64,000 nt of DNA from an uncultured Sinobacteraceae bacterium. GTDB taxonomy: Bacteria; Pseudomonadota; Gammaproteobacteria; Steroidobacterales; Steroidobacteraceae. Under the pieces are notes generated by a model. The model did not search any database. It was not told where the DNA came from and saw nothing but the letters and a program-made list of their open reading frames with translations. Every line of letters starts with the position of its first letter. Within the stretch, counting starts at the first letter, position 1. Location: contig CALEKY010000093.1 in the NCBI GenBank assembly GCA_937902995.1, positions 158,234 to 222,233 of the forward strand, given 5' to 3'. This document shows positions 17,434 through 25,749 of this stretch, piece after piece. A program made the translations under genes and the position numbers.

Positions 17434-18996
17434 TTACGGACGCATGCCGAACTTGGACGGGCCGGGCTCGCGCAACTTGGCCGCCAGCCACGCGAACTCG
17501 CAGATCAACGGGCGCGTGTCGCGCGGGTCGATGATTTCCTCGATCTGGAAATCCTCGGCGCTACGGAACGGCGAGCGAAGCTTTTCGAGGCGCGCTTTGA
17601 TCTCCGCGATCTTTGCGGCCGGATCGGGTGCGGCATCGATCTCGGCGCGATAAGCGGCCTCGATACCGCCTGCGAGCGGCAACGATCCCCACGCGGCGGA
17701 TAGCCACGCATAGCGCACGGCATAGCGCCCGGTTGGGCGGTGCGCACCGCCTGCGACGCCGAACGAATTGCGGACGATGATGCTGCACCAGGGCACCGTG
17801 GTTTGTTCGATCGCGGCCATCGCGCGCACTCCGTGCCGTATCGTGCCGGCGCGCTCGGCTTCCAAACCGACGGAGAAGCCGAGGCAATCGGCCAGGTAGA
17901 CGATGGGCAGATGGAACGTTTGGGCCAGATCTACGAACCGGATGATTTTCTGGCATGCCGCGGCGGTCCAGGTGCCTCCTTGGTAGAAGGGATCGCTTGC
18001 CATGAGCGCGACGGGCCAGCCGTCGAAGCGCGCAAAGCCGGTGATGATCGATCTGCCGAACATCTGGCCCATTTCGAAAAAGCTGCCGCGGTCGACGATC
18101 GCTTCGATGATCGTGCGCATCTTGTACACGCTGTGGCGTTCGCGCGGCACGATGGAGAACAGCGCTTCTTCGCGCCGGTTCGGATCGTCGCCGATCGGCT
18201 TTCGTGCTGCGCACTCGTACACGGAGGAGGGCAAATAGGAGAGAAAGCGGCGCGCCGCTGCAAATGCTTCCTCCTCGGTATCCACGGCGTGATCGACGGC
18301 TCCGGCGCTCAATTGAATCTCATAGCCGCCGAGCTCCTGTTGCGTGAGCGTCTCGCCGAGTCCGGCGACGACCGGCGGACCGGCGACGAACAGTGCGGAT
18401 TTGTCGCGGACCATGACGGAGTAGTGGCTGGCTGCGAGACGTGCGGCACCTAGCCCTGCGACGGGCCCGAGACCGAGTGCGACGACGGGCACGGTCGCCA
18501 TGTTCTCGAACATCAGATCGAGGGACATCGCCGGCGTGTGACCGCCGGGCAGATGCGTGCGACCCGTCGTTTCGATGACGCGTACCGAACCGCCGCCGCC
18601 CGAGCCTTCGATGATTCGGATGATCGGCAAGCGCAGCTCGTTCGCCATCTGTTCGGGATAACGGCTCTTCGATGGAATCGTCGCTTCGTTGGAACCGCCG
18701 CGCACGGTGAAATCGTCGCCGGTGACGACGACAGGGCGTCCGTCGATTCGGGCGCGGCCCATGACCACATTGCTCGGCGTGACGCCGATCAAGTTGCCTT
18801 GTTCGTCGTACTGGCCTTTTCCGGCCAGAGCGCCGATCTCATGAAACGAACCGGGATCGACGAGCTTGTCGATCCGCTCGCGCACGGTGTATCGGCCTTT
18901 GCTGTGTTGTCGGTCGATTTTGTCCTGACCGCCCAGCTTGCGGGCCTCGGCCATACGCCGTTCGAGCTCTTCGCGCTCCGGTGTCCAATCGCTCAC
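17434..18996 (-). CDS. Acyl-CoA carboxylase, carboxyltransferase (beta) subunit
   Basis: A GTG start at 18996 (VSDWTPEREELERRMAEA) is chosen because homology begins there. The upstream ATG at 19068 would add residues encoded by unrelated spacer. The product is 520 residues with two crotonase-fold halves. Acyl-CoA-binding glycine-rich elements such as IEGSGGGGSVRVIE and NSFGVAGGAHRPTGRYAVRYAW are visible. The length and RERIDKLVDPGSFHEIG match propionyl-, methylcrotonyl- or geranyl-CoA carboxylase beta chains. No biotin-carboxylase alpha subunit is adjacent, so the substrate is open. A role in branched-chain amino acid breakdown would fit the cluster at 36-46 kb. Confidence 0.85.
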   Translation of the reverse strand: MSDWTPEREELERRMAEARKLGGQDKIDRQHSKGRYTVRERIDKLVDPGSFHEIGALAGKGQYDEQGNLIGVTPSNVVMGRARIDGRPVVVTGDDFTVRGGSNEATIPSKSRYPEQMANELRLPIIRIIEGSGGGGSVRVIETTGRTHLPGGHTPAMSLDLMFENMATVPVVALGLGPVAGLGAARLAASHYSVMVRDKSALFVAGPPVVAGLGETLTQQELGGYEIQLSAGAVDHAVDTEEEAFAAARRFLSYLPSSVYECAARKPIGDDPNRREEALFSIVPRERHSVYKMRTIIEAIVDRGSFFEMGQMFGRSIITGFARFDGWPVALMASDPFYQGGTWTAAACQKIIRFVDLAQTFHLPIVYLADCLGFSVGLEAERAGTIRHGVRAMAAIEQTTVPWCSIIVRNSFGVAGGAHRPTGRYAVRYAWLSAAWGSLPLAGGIEAAYRAEIDAAPDPAAKIAEIKARLEKLRSPFRSAEDFQIEEIIDPRDTRPLICEFAWLAAKLREPGPSKFGMRP

Positions 18997-19087
18997 GATC
19001 CAGACTCTAGGTAAGGCATGAAAACAATGGTCAATGGTCCGTGCGCGATGGAGAATGGTCAATGCCATCTCTCAGTGGAGCGTTTTC

Positions 19088-19435
19088 GTGTTGTACTCGA
19101 TTTTGATCTATGTCGATGAGGACAAAGTCGCTGAGATGACGCCCGAGGAGGAAGATGCGCACATCGCGCAGCACCTGAAAGTACACGACCGACTGCGGCC
19201 GCAGGGCAAGCTCGGTCCGGTCGTCCGGCTGGAGCCGACGAGCACCGCCAAGCGTCTGCACACCGATCGCGAGCTCCGCGTGCTCGATGGGCCGTTCGCA
19301 GAGACGAAGGAACAGCTGCTCGGCTTCTACATCGTCGATTGCGAAACGGAGGAAGAGGCGCTCTCGATCGCCCGATCGCTTCCGAGTATCGGAACGATTT
19401 TCGAAGTTCGGCCCGTGAAACGAATCTTCAACTAG
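19088..19435 (+). CDS. YCII-related (DGPF-domain) protein
   Basis: A GTG at 19088 is preferred over further upstream starts, since GGAG lies 7-8 bases before it and homology starts with VLYSILIYVDEDKV. The 115-residue ferredoxin-like-fold protein carries the DGPFAETKEQLLGFYIVDC motif that names the family, plus a conserved His. Small YCII proteins are often partners or regulators of ECF sigma factors in gammaproteobacteria and elsewhere. No sigma gene is beside this one. Function unknown. Confidence 0.8.
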   Translation: MLYSILIYVDEDKVAEMTPEEEDAHIAQHLKVHDRLRPQGKLGPVVRLEPTSTAKRLHTDRELRVLDGPFAETKEQLLGFYIVDCETEEEALSIARSLPSIGTIFEVRPVKRIFN

Positions 19436-19443
19436 TCGTGGCG

Positions 19444-19464
19444 GTGGGTAGTGAGTGGTGAGTG
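19444..19464. repeat. Heptad array, GTGAGTG family, 3 units
   Basis: GTGGGTA and two copies of GTGAGTG in 7-base phase, just after the YCII gene. The related GGCCACA GGCGACG pair at 19514-19527 matches the start of the array at 36234. Confidence 0.85.
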
Positions 19465-19549
19465 GTAGCGCGCCCGATCTCCAGTCTTCGGTGTAGCCTG
19501 CGGAGCGGCGGCGGGCCACAGGCGACGGCTGGAGCGCGGGGCGCGATGC

Positions 19550-19577
19550 CTTCAGTCTTCAGCCTTCAGTCTTCAGT
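19550..19577. repeat. Heptad array, CTTCAGT/C x4, overlapping the yceI 3' end
   Basis: Four in-phase units. Read on the minus strand they encode the last residues (LKTEG) and the TGA stop of the YceI lipoprotein gene. Confidence 0.95.
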
Positions 19578-20263
19578 CCACCATTCGCGTCGCCGCTCCA
19601 CGCCGGTCCCGAGAATTCCGTTTCGACGATCACTTCGACTTCATCGCTCACGCCCATCTTCGTGCCGGCGGGAGGAATGCCGTTCGAAATGCCGAAGTCC
19701 GAGCGCTTGAATGTGCCGCGAGCCGAGAAACCGACGCGTGCATTCGGATCGAACGGATGTCCGGCCCAACCGCCATTCAGTGTGGCTTCGAGGACGACCG
19801 GATGCGTAACGCCGTGGAGAGTCAGATCGCCGGTGATGCGCACGGCGTACGGACCGACGGGTTCGACCGTCGTCGAGCGATATGTGATGTCCGGGAACTG
19901 TGCCGCGTCCAACCATTGCGCTCCGAGCAGCTCTTCGAGGAAGCCCTCAGGCGGACCGTCCAGATCCAGGGATTTCGGGTCGACGGTGACGTTCACGCTC
20001 GAGGCAGCCAGATTCCGGGGATCCAGCTGCAGTTGCGCATCGAACGTCTTGAATCGCGCGGTGTACTTGGAGAAGCCGAGATGATCGACGCGGAACAACA
20101 AGCTCGCGTGGGACCGATCGAGCGTGTAGGCACCTGCCGGTAGGTCGCTCGGCACGGTCGATTCCGAGGTGTTCGGTGCCGAGGGCGCTGCTTCGGCAGC
20201 GTGTTCCTGTTTGGAGCACGCAGTTATTGCAAGGACCGACAGAACGAGTAGCAGTGCTTTCAT
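19559..20263 (-). CDS. YceI-family lipoprotein
   Basis: A 234-residue protein with a lipoprotein signal (LAITAC, lipid-modified Cys16) and a YceI lipocalin-like beta-barrel from about residue 45 (AGAYTLDRSHASLLFRVDHL) to about 215. YceI proteins bind isoprenoid or amide lipids in the periplasm. The barrel ends at VIVETEFSGPAW. The remaining tail, SGDANGGLKTEG, is unlike the family, and its last five residues come from the intergenic heptad repeat. Confidence 0.9.
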   Translation of the reverse strand: MKALLLVLSVLAITACSKQEHAAEAAPSAPNTSESTVPSDLPAGAYTLDRSHASLLFRVDHLGFSKYTARFKTFDAQLQLDPRNLAASSVNVTVDPKSLDLDGPPEGFLEELLGAQWLDAAQFPDITYRSTTVEPVGPYAVRITGDLTLHGVTHPVVLEATLNGGWAGHPFDPNARVGFSARGTFKRSDFGISNGIPPAGTKMGVSDEVEVIVETEFSGPAWSGDANGGLKTEG

Positions 20264-20334
20264 CGAGCTCTCCCGAGAATGATCGAAATCGTCTCAAAGA
20301 CGCGCGAGCTGATTGGAATCCGACACCCAAGTTA

Positions 20335-20355
20335 GGCTGTAGACCGTAGGCTGTA
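20335..20355. repeat. Heptad array, GGCTGTA family, 3 units
   Basis: GGCTGTA, GACCGTA, GGCTGTA. The same three-unit order (GGCTGTA, GACCGTA, GGCTGT) recurs at 58634 beside prs, so this longer word is dispersed as a block. Confidence 0.9.
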
Positions 20356-20409
20356 GCAAACGCCGCGTGATCGATGCTCTAGCCTCGATGCTCGCGGCTC
20401 CCCCACATC

Positions 20410-20451
20410 CACTCACCACTCACGATTCACGAGCCGCGAATCACGAGCAGG
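20410..20451. repeat. Heptad array switching from CACTCAC to GATTCAC, 6 units
   Basis: Two CACTCAC units pass directly into GATTCAC, GAGCCGC, GAATCAC and GAGCAGG with no loss of 7-base phase. The array lies 48 bases before the AIM24-like start. Confidence 0.9.
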
Positions 20452-20498
20452 AAGGGTATCCTTTACACCTTTTCCCAACTACGCGGAGCAGATTCCCG

Positions 20499-21293
20499 AT
20501 GGCGATGGATGTAGTCGATTACGAAATCTTCGGCGACGACATGCAATATGTGGAGATCGAGCTCGATCCCGGCGAAGCAGCGGTCGGCGAAGCGGGTGCG
20601 ATGATGATGATGCAAGACGGTATCGAGATGGATACCGTCTTCGGCGACGGCTCGTCGCAGCAGGGCGGTTTGTTCGGCAAGCTGCTCGGTGCCGGCAAAC
20701 GGTTGCTGACCGGCGAGTCGCTGTTCACGACGATTTTCCACAACGAGTCGAAGAGCAAGCGGCGCGTCGCCTTCGCGGCGCCGTATCCCGGCAAGATCAT
20801 CGCCGTGGATCTCAAAGAGGTCGGCGGCACGCTCATTTGTCAGAAGGACAGTTTCCTGTGCGCGGCGCGCGGCGTGTCGCTCGGTATCGCGTTCAATCGG
20901 AAGCTCGGTGCCGGCCTGTTCGGCGGCGAAGGCTTCATCATGCAGAAGCTGGAGGGCGACGGTCTCGTCTTCGTGCATGCCGGCGGCACGTTGATGTCGC
21001 GAGATCTGCAGCCGGGTGAGCGCGTGCGCGTCGACACGGGTTGCATCGTGGCGTTCCAACCGAGCGTCGACTTCGACATTCAATACGTCGGCAAGCTGAA
21101 GAGCGCGCTGTTCTCGGGCGAAGGTTTGTTCTTTGCGACATTGACCGGCCCCGGCCGGATTTGGCTGCAGTCGTTGCCGTTCTCGCGCCTGGCCAACCGC
21201 ATCATCGCATCTGCACCTGCCGTGGGCGGACGGCGGCAAGGCGAAGGCTCAGTGCTCGGCGCATTTGGCGATTTGCTGGACGGCGACAACTAA
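20499..21293 (+). CDS. AIM24/TIGR00266-like protein
   Basis: The start at 20499 (MAMDVVDYEIFGDDMQ) fits homology, and upstream codons fall in the repeat. The 264-residue product is a double-psi beta-helix type protein: QYVEIELDPGEAAVGEAGAMMMM at the N-terminus, Gly-rich GGLFGKLLGAGKRLLTGESLF, and LTGPGRIWLQSLPFSRLANRI near the end. Function is unsettled; distant relatives include mitochondrial AIM24. A membrane M48 protease gene follows after 71 bases in the same direction, suggesting a linked role in envelope quality control. Confidence 0.85.
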   Translation: MAMDVVDYEIFGDDMQYVEIELDPGEAAVGEAGAMMMMQDGIEMDTVFGDGSSQQGGLFGKLLGAGKRLLTGESLFTTIFHNESKSKRRVAFAAPYPGKIIAVDLKEVGGTLICQKDSFLCAARGVSLGIAFNRKLGAGLFGGEGFIMQKLEGDGLVFVHAGGTLMSRDLQPGERVRVDTGCIVAFQPSVDFDIQYVGKLKSALFSGEGLFFATLTGPGRIWLQSLPFSRLANRIIASAPAVGGRRQGEGSVLGAFGDLLDGDN

Positions 21294-21364
21294 AACCTAT
21301 CTCAAAGCTACTGCGCGCCCGCAGGAACCCCGCGAGCCGCGCGGTCGCGTCTTTACGGTACTCC

Positions 21365-22453
21365 ATGCACGACATCCAGGGTTCGGGCCGGCTGTTCGGA
21401 GGATCGTCGGGCGCCACGGGCGAGGACGTGCGTTTCTCGCTTGCAGAGTCGCTCACTGTCAGCGGGCGCGATCGGATCCACACGGTTCCGGTCGGCACGC
21501 TTGAGATTCGCGAGGTGAGCAACGTCGCGCTCGGTCTCGAGCTTTCCTGGAACAGCGGCGACACCATCTACGCCTTGCAGATCTTCGATGCCGAAACGCT
21601 CGCGGCCGTGCGATCTCATCTCGGCACGCTGCCGCAGATGCAGGCGTTGCAGAAGCGACAGCGTCGAGCCGGTATCGGTCGAGCGCTCGGTTGGACGGCG
21701 CTCATCGTTTTCCTGTTGCTGCCTTTGCTCTTGATCCTGCTATTCGTGTGGCAGGCCGATCGTATTGCTGCAGCCGCGGCGTCGCGCGTGCCGATCGAGC
21801 AGGAAGTGCGCTTCGGTGAGCAAGCTTTCGAAGGAATGCGCGGGTCCTTGCAGATCGTCGAGGAAGGGCCTGCGTATGAGGCAGTAAGAACGCTCGGCGA
21901 GCGGCTCACTTCCGGTTCGAAATACCGTTATCGATTCCTGGTTGCCAAGGACGACACGGTGAACGCATTCGCGGTGCCCGGCGGCATCATCGTCGTGCAC
22001 ACGGGATTGATCGCCGCGACGCGTCGGCCCGAGGAATTGGCGGGCGTGCTGGCGCACGAAGTGCAGCACGTCGAGCAGCGTCACAGCCTCCAGGCAATGA
22101 TCAAGAACCTCGGACTGCGAGGCTTGTGGGCGCTCGTTTCCGGCGATTTGGGCGGTGGGCTCATCGGACGCGCTGCCGTCGAGCTGACGAGCTTGAGCTT
22201 CTCGCGCGCTGCCGAAGCGCAAGCCGACGAGAAGGGCTTCGACCTGCTGTTGGATGCGGGTATCGATCCGCGCGGCATGGCGGACTTCTTCGCGATCCTC
22301 GGTGAGCGCGATCGCAGCGTCTCGCCGCCGCCGTTCATGTCCACGCATCCGGCGAGCGCTGCGCGCGAGGCCGCGCTACGAGCGCGCTTGGCTGCGATCG
22401 AAGGCCGGACGTTCGCGCCGCTCGAGCTCGGACCGTGGCCGCCGACGTTCTAA
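21365..22453 (+). CDS. Membrane-anchored M48-family metalloprotease
   Basis: Start ATG at 21365 (MHDIQGSGRLFGGSSG). The 362-residue product has an N-terminal domain of about 105 residues without clear family. One transmembrane helix (about 107-129) follows, then a peptidase M48 domain with HEVQH at residues 231-235 and the third zinc ligand in EAQADEKGFD near 283. VAKDDTVNAFAVPGGIIVVHTG is the usual M48 substrate-groove motif. Periplasmic M48 proteases such as BepA and LoiP clear misfolded outer-membrane proteins. The soluble N-terminal extension is unusual. The stop is followed at once by heptad repeats. Confidence 0.85.
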   Translation: MHDIQGSGRLFGGSSGATGEDVRFSLAESLTVSGRDRIHTVPVGTLEIREVSNVALGLELSWNSGDTIYALQIFDAETLAAVRSHLGTLPQMQALQKRQRRAGIGRALGWTALIVFLLLPLLLILLFVWQADRIAAAAASRVPIEQEVRFGEQAFEGMRGSLQIVEEGPAYEAVRTLGERLTSGSKYRYRFLVAKDDTVNAFAVPGGIIVVHTGLIAATRRPEELAGVLAHEVQHVEQRHSLQAMIKNLGLRGLWALVSGDLGGGLIGRAAVELTSLSFSRAAEAQADEKGFDLLLDAGIDPRGMADFFAILGERDRSVSPPPFMSTHPASAAREAALRARLAAIEGRTFAPLELGPWPPTF

Positions 22454-22454
22454 C

Positions 22455-22482
22455 GGCTGAAGACTGAAGGCTGAAGGCCGAA
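22455..22482. repeat. Heptad array, GGCTGAA family, 4 units
   Basis: GGCTGAA, GACTGAA, GGCTGAA, GGCCGAA immediately after the M48 stop codon. This is the reverse complement of the CTTCAGC family, so here the array points the other way. Confidence 0.95.
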
Positions 22483-22527
22483 GGTGGAGGCACGCTCGCG
22501 CGTGCTGACCCGGGCCCAGCGCCCCAA

Positions 22528-23250
22528 TCAAGCGAGGTTGTGATAGACCTTCTGGACGTCGTCGTCCTGCTCGAGCTTGTCGATCAACTGCAGCACTTCC
22601 GTCGCTTGCTCTTCGGGTAGCTCCGTCGGGCTCAAGCAGATGTACTCGTGCTCGGCGGAAATCGGCGTGATGTTGCGGTCTTCCAGCGCCTTCTGCACCT
22701 GGCCGAAGTTCTCGAATTCGCAACGGATGACGAGCTGCGGCTCGCCTTTCTCGCCCGTGCTCTCGCCCATTTCTTCGAGGCCGTGGTCGATGAGATAGAG
22801 CTCGAGATCGTCCTGATCGATGCCTTCGGGCTTGAGCCGGAACACGCCCATCTTCTTGAACATGAAGCTCACGCTGTTGGTCGTGCCGAGATTGCCGCCG
22901 TACTTGGAAAAGATGCTGCGGACGCTGGCCACCGTGCGGGTTGGATTGTCGGTCGCGCATTCGACGAGGACCGCAATGCCGTGCGGCGCGTAGCCTTCGT
23001 AGATGACCTCGGTGTAGTCCGCCGCCTCCTTGCCCGAGGCGCGCCGAATCGCCGCCTCGACCTTGTCTTTCGGCATATTCACCGAACGCGCGTTCTGGAT
23101 GACACGCCGCAGATGGGGATTCGATTTCGGGTCGGGGCCGCCTTTGCGGACGGCGATCGTGATGTCTTTACCGATGCGCGCGAACTGCTTCGCCATTCGG
23201 TCCCAGCGCGCGAACATCGTGGCCTTGCGGGTTTCGAAAATGCGACCCAT
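22528..23250 (-). CDS. yebC: YebC/PmpR-family DNA-binding/translation-associated protein
   Basis: Start ATG at 23250 (MGRIFETRKATMFARWDRMAKQF). The 240-residue product has the three-domain YebC fold: FARIGKDITIAVRKGGPDPKSN and PKDKVEAAIRRA near the N-terminus, then EVIYEGYAPHGIAVLVECATDN. YebC proteins were annotated as regulators, and recent work ties some to ribosomes stalled at proline runs. In many proteobacteria yebC precedes ruvCAB, but those genes are not here. The N-terminus reads MGRIFETRKATMFARWDR rather than the common MAGHSKWANI, a known variant. Confidence 0.92.
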   Translation of the reverse strand: MGRIFETRKATMFARWDRMAKQFARIGKDITIAVRKGGPDPKSNPHLRRVIQNARSVNMPKDKVEAAIRRASGKEAADYTEVIYEGYAPHGIAVLVECATDNPTRTVASVRSIFSKYGGNLGTTNSVSFMFKKMGVFRLKPEGIDQDDLELYLIDHGLEEMGESTGEKGEPQLVIRCEFENFGQVQKALEDRNITPISAEHEYICLSPTELPEEQATEVLQLIDKLEQDDDVQKVYHNLA

Positions 23251-23306
23251 GGGTTGATCCAGTGCTGAGATTCGGGCGGGCAATTATGCCTCAGACCGCC
23301 AAGAGT

Positions 23307-23329
23307 GGGCTCAGGGCACTGGGCTCTGG
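23307..23329. repeat. Heptad array, GGGCTCA family, 3 units
   Basis: GGGCTCA, GGGCACT, GGGCTCT then GG. Near-copy of the array at 16086, located between the yebC start and the nodJ-like stop. Confidence 0.85.
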
Positions 23330-23405
23330 TTAGAACGAAGCGCGCAGCTCGAAGATTTCGCCTCCTCTTTGCGGGAGGAAATCATGATGGGGAAGCTCAT
23401 CTTCC

Positions 23406-24212
23406 TCATTTGGCCAGCCTCCGCTCCACCAGCCATATCGCTACCACGACGCTCGCGACGGCGTAGATGACGAGCACGAAGGTGTGAAGCGGAATGTTGT
23501 CGAGCGGAGTGCCGACGACGAGGCCGCGGGTGAGTTGCGTCGCGTGGACGAGGGGGAAGATCTGGGCAATGTAGTGGACGATCTTGGGGAGCTGCTCGGC
23601 CGGAAAGAACACGCCGGAGATCAGCATCATCGGCATGAGCAGCAGGCTGAAGTAGTACGTGAACACGTCGTAGGATTTCGCGAGCGCCGTCACGATCAAT
23701 GCAAGCCCGCCGAATGCGAGACCGACGAGCAGCAAGACGGGCAAGACCCAGAGCGCGGCAAACGACTCCACCAAGCCGAGCAGCGCCATGACGAGCAGAA
23801 TCGCGATGCCGGACAGCATCGCTTTCGACGCCGCCCACACCCACTCGCCGATGACGACATCCGCGACCGTCATGGGGGCCTGCAAAATCGCTTCCCACGT
23901 CCGTTGCATTTTCAGTCGCGTGAATGCGGACCACAGTCCTTCGAACGACGCGGAGTTCATCACGCTGTAGCAGAGCATTCCCGAGCCCAGAAAGGCCATG
24001 TAGCTCAAGCCGCCGATCGACGGCAGCAAGCTGCCCAAGCCGAAGCCGAGGCCGACGAGCCAGATCAACGGGTCGGCCAAATGGCCGACGAGTGCCGAGC
24101 CGATGAGCTTGCGCCACACCAGGTAGTTGCGCCGCACGACGTGCACGAAGCGCCACCGATTCGCGGTCGGTGCGTGGTCGCTCAATGCGGCAGTCAAGGT
24201 CGCTTCAGTCAC
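23406..24212 (-). CDS. ABC-2 type exporter permease (NodJ-like)
   Basis: A 268-residue protein with six predicted transmembrane helices and the ABC-2 permease signature LLMPMMLISGVFFPAEQLP near residue 200. YLVWRKLIGSALVGHLADPLIWLVGLGFGLG at the start is typical of NodJ-type permeases. The gene overlaps the ATPase gene by 8 bases, so together they make one exporter. NodIJ export lipo-chitooligosaccharides in rhizobia, but homologues in non-symbiotic gammaproteobacteria have unknown substrates. No nod genes are present, so a nodulation role is not implied. Confidence 0.88.
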   Translation of the reverse strand: MTEATLTAALSDHAPTANRWRFVHVVRRNYLVWRKLIGSALVGHLADPLIWLVGLGFGLGSLLPSIGGLSYMAFLGSGMLCYSVMNSASFEGLWSAFTRLKMQRTWEAILQAPMTVADVVIGEWVWAASKAMLSGIAILLVMALLGLVESFAALWVLPVLLLVGLAFGGLALIVTALAKSYDVFTYYFSLLLMPMMLISGVFFPAEQLPKIVHYIAQIFPLVHATQLTRGLVVGTPLDNIPLHTFVLVIYAVASVVVAIWLVERRLAK

Positions 24213-25110
24213 GTAGGTCGCGTCCCGTCAGTTTGAGGAACACATCTTCCAAATTCGCCGCACGGCGCAATGCACGTAGCTCCGGTTTGGATTCCAAGGT
24301 CTTCATCAGCGGCTCGGGATCGCGGCAGTAACAAAATGCCGTGTCGCCCGCGAGCTCGGCGCGCGACGAATGCGCATGCGCGTGCTCGTTGAACCACTCC
24401 TCGACGCCTTCGCCGTAAACCTCGACGACGACCGGTTCGATCTCGCGTTCGATGAGCGCGCGCGGCGCATCTTCGGTGATGAGCGTCCCGTGGTCGATGA
24501 TGGCGACGCGATCGCAGAGGCGTTGCGCCTCATCCATGAAGTGCGTGGTCAGCACGATCGTGCGGCCTTCATTGAGCAGCATCTTGAGCCGATCCCACAC
24601 CAAGTGACGCGCCTGCGGATCGAGACCGGTCGTCGGCTCGTCCAGGAACAGCACGGCCGGATCGTTGATCATGGCCCGTGCGAGCGTCAGGCGGCGCTTC
24701 ATGCCTCCCGACAATTCCTCGATGCGTGCATTCGCCTTGTCCGTGAGTCCGGCGAAATCGAGCAGCTTGGGTACGCGTGCCAGACACTCTCGCTTGGACA
24801 GCCCGAAGTACCGGCCGTAGACGATCAAGTTCTCGGTGACGGTGAAATCCGGATCGAGCGTGTCGAATTGCGGCACGACGCCCACGCGCATTCGCGCTTC
24901 GCGCGCGCGTTCGGGAACGGGCAGACCAGCCAAACGAATCGTCCCGGAGTCGGGTTTCGTATGGCCGAGGCAACACCGCAGCGTCGTCGTTTTGCCGGCA
25001 CCGTTCGGGCCCAGCAATCCGAAACACTGTCCGGACGGAACGTCGAAGCTCAGATTCTTGACGACGTCGAGATCGCCGTAGCGTTTGTTGAGGTTGGAGA
25101 CGGAGAGCAT
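24205..25110 (-). CDS. ABC transporter ATP-binding protein (NodI-like)
   Basis: Start placed at the ATG at 25110 (MLSVSNLNKRYGDLDVVKNLSF). An in-frame ATG at 25125 would add five residues, and neither has a clear ribosome-binding site. The 301-residue product has Walker A GPNGAGKT, signature LSGGMKRR, Walker B AVLFLDEPTTGLDP and the H-loop TTHFM. It also has a NodI/DrrA-type C-terminal extension with LEDVFLKLTGRDLRD. It pairs with the permease gene that it overlaps. A GGGGCTT heptad pair lies directly upstream. Confidence 0.9.
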   Translation of the reverse strand: MLSVSNLNKRYGDLDVVKNLSFDVPSGQCFGLLGPNGAGKTTTLRCCLGHTKPDSGTIRLAGLPVPERAREARMRVGVVPQFDTLDPDFTVTENLIVYGRYFGLSKRECLARVPKLLDFAGLTDKANARIEELSGGMKRRLTLARAMINDPAVLFLDEPTTGLDPQARHLVWDRLKMLLNEGRTIVLTTHFMDEAQRLCDRVAIIDHGTLITEDAPRALIEREIEPVVVEVYGEGVEEWFNEHAHAHSSRAELAGDTAFCYCRDPEPLMKTLESKPELRALRRAANLEDVFLKLTGRDLRD

Positions 25111-25128
25111 GCGTGGAGGATACATGTT

Positions 25129-25142
25129 GGGGCTTGGGGCAA
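25129..25142. repeat. Heptad pair, GGGGCTT/GGGGCAA
   Basis: Two in-phase units just upstream of the nodI-like start. A mirror pair (GCCCCAA-type) sits at about 25326-25339, at the other end of the 233-base gap, which holds no gene. Confidence 0.6.
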
Positions 25143-25343
25143 AGTGACGCATGCGACATACCGCTCTCAACAGGCTCCCCGCCGATCTCTGCGGCTCGAG
25201 GAGCAAGGAAATCGTCGTAACCGCCGCAGAGCCCTGACAGGGGGACGTTAGCGCGTCTGCTCGATTCTCTGTTTCTTTGTTCTTTCGTGATCACTCAAGC
25301 TGACGCGATCACCACACCGCGATCTAGCCCCAAGCCCCCATCC

Positions 25344-25682
25344 CTACTGTGCTTCCCACACCACACCCTTCTTCGCCTCCACCGCGCGTTTCAACATGTC
25401 GATCAGGGGTGCGGCACGGGTGACGATGGAGATGGGAGGTTCTTTGGGCTTTTCGTCGTCCGATTCTTCGTCTCCATCGCTTGTCGGCGCGGGATTCGAG
25501 GACTCGGACGCTTTCAATGCTTGAATTTCCCGCTCGAGCCGGGCCAATGCGGCAGGGACATCTTCGGCGAGCAGCGCTCCGGGAATGCGGCCGGTCGCGC
25601 CCATCATCTTGAGGAGCGTTTCTGCGATGTCGCCGAACATCATGACGGATTCGGTGGCGGGGGAGCGGAAGGTCACGATCAT
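25344..25682 (-). CDS. DUF1840-family protein
   Basis: Start taken at the ATG at 25682 (MIVTFRSPATESVMMFGDIAE). The 112-residue protein matches the short DUF1840 pattern: MMFGDIAETLLKMMGATGRIPGALLAEDVPAALARLEREI, an acidic linker (DGDEESDDEKPKEP), then ISIVTRAAPLIDMLKRAVEAKKGVVWEA. Function unknown; family members are common in beta- and gammaproteobacteria. It lies 67 bases after the HDOD gene on the same strand and may be co-transcribed. Confidence 0.82.
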   Translation of the reverse strand: MIVTFRSPATESVMMFGDIAETLLKMMGATGRIPGALLAEDVPAALARLEREIQALKASESSNPAPTSDGDEESDDEKPKEPPISIVTRAAPLIDMLKRAVEAKKGVVWEAQ

Positions 25683-25749
25683 GTCGAGATCCCGTTGGGG
25701 CTGAGAGTCGACGATGCAACGAAAGCGTGAATAGGGCAGTTCCGCGCGT

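Noticed and set aside
18997..19068. Upstream ATG start for the carboxylase beta gene
   Set aside because: The 24 extra codons come from unrelated spacer sequence; the GTG at 18996 marks the start of homology.
23406..25110. NodI/NodJ homologues taken as a sign of nodulation
   Set aside because: No nodABC or other symbiosis genes are present. Such exporters are common in non-symbiotic gammaproteobacteria.
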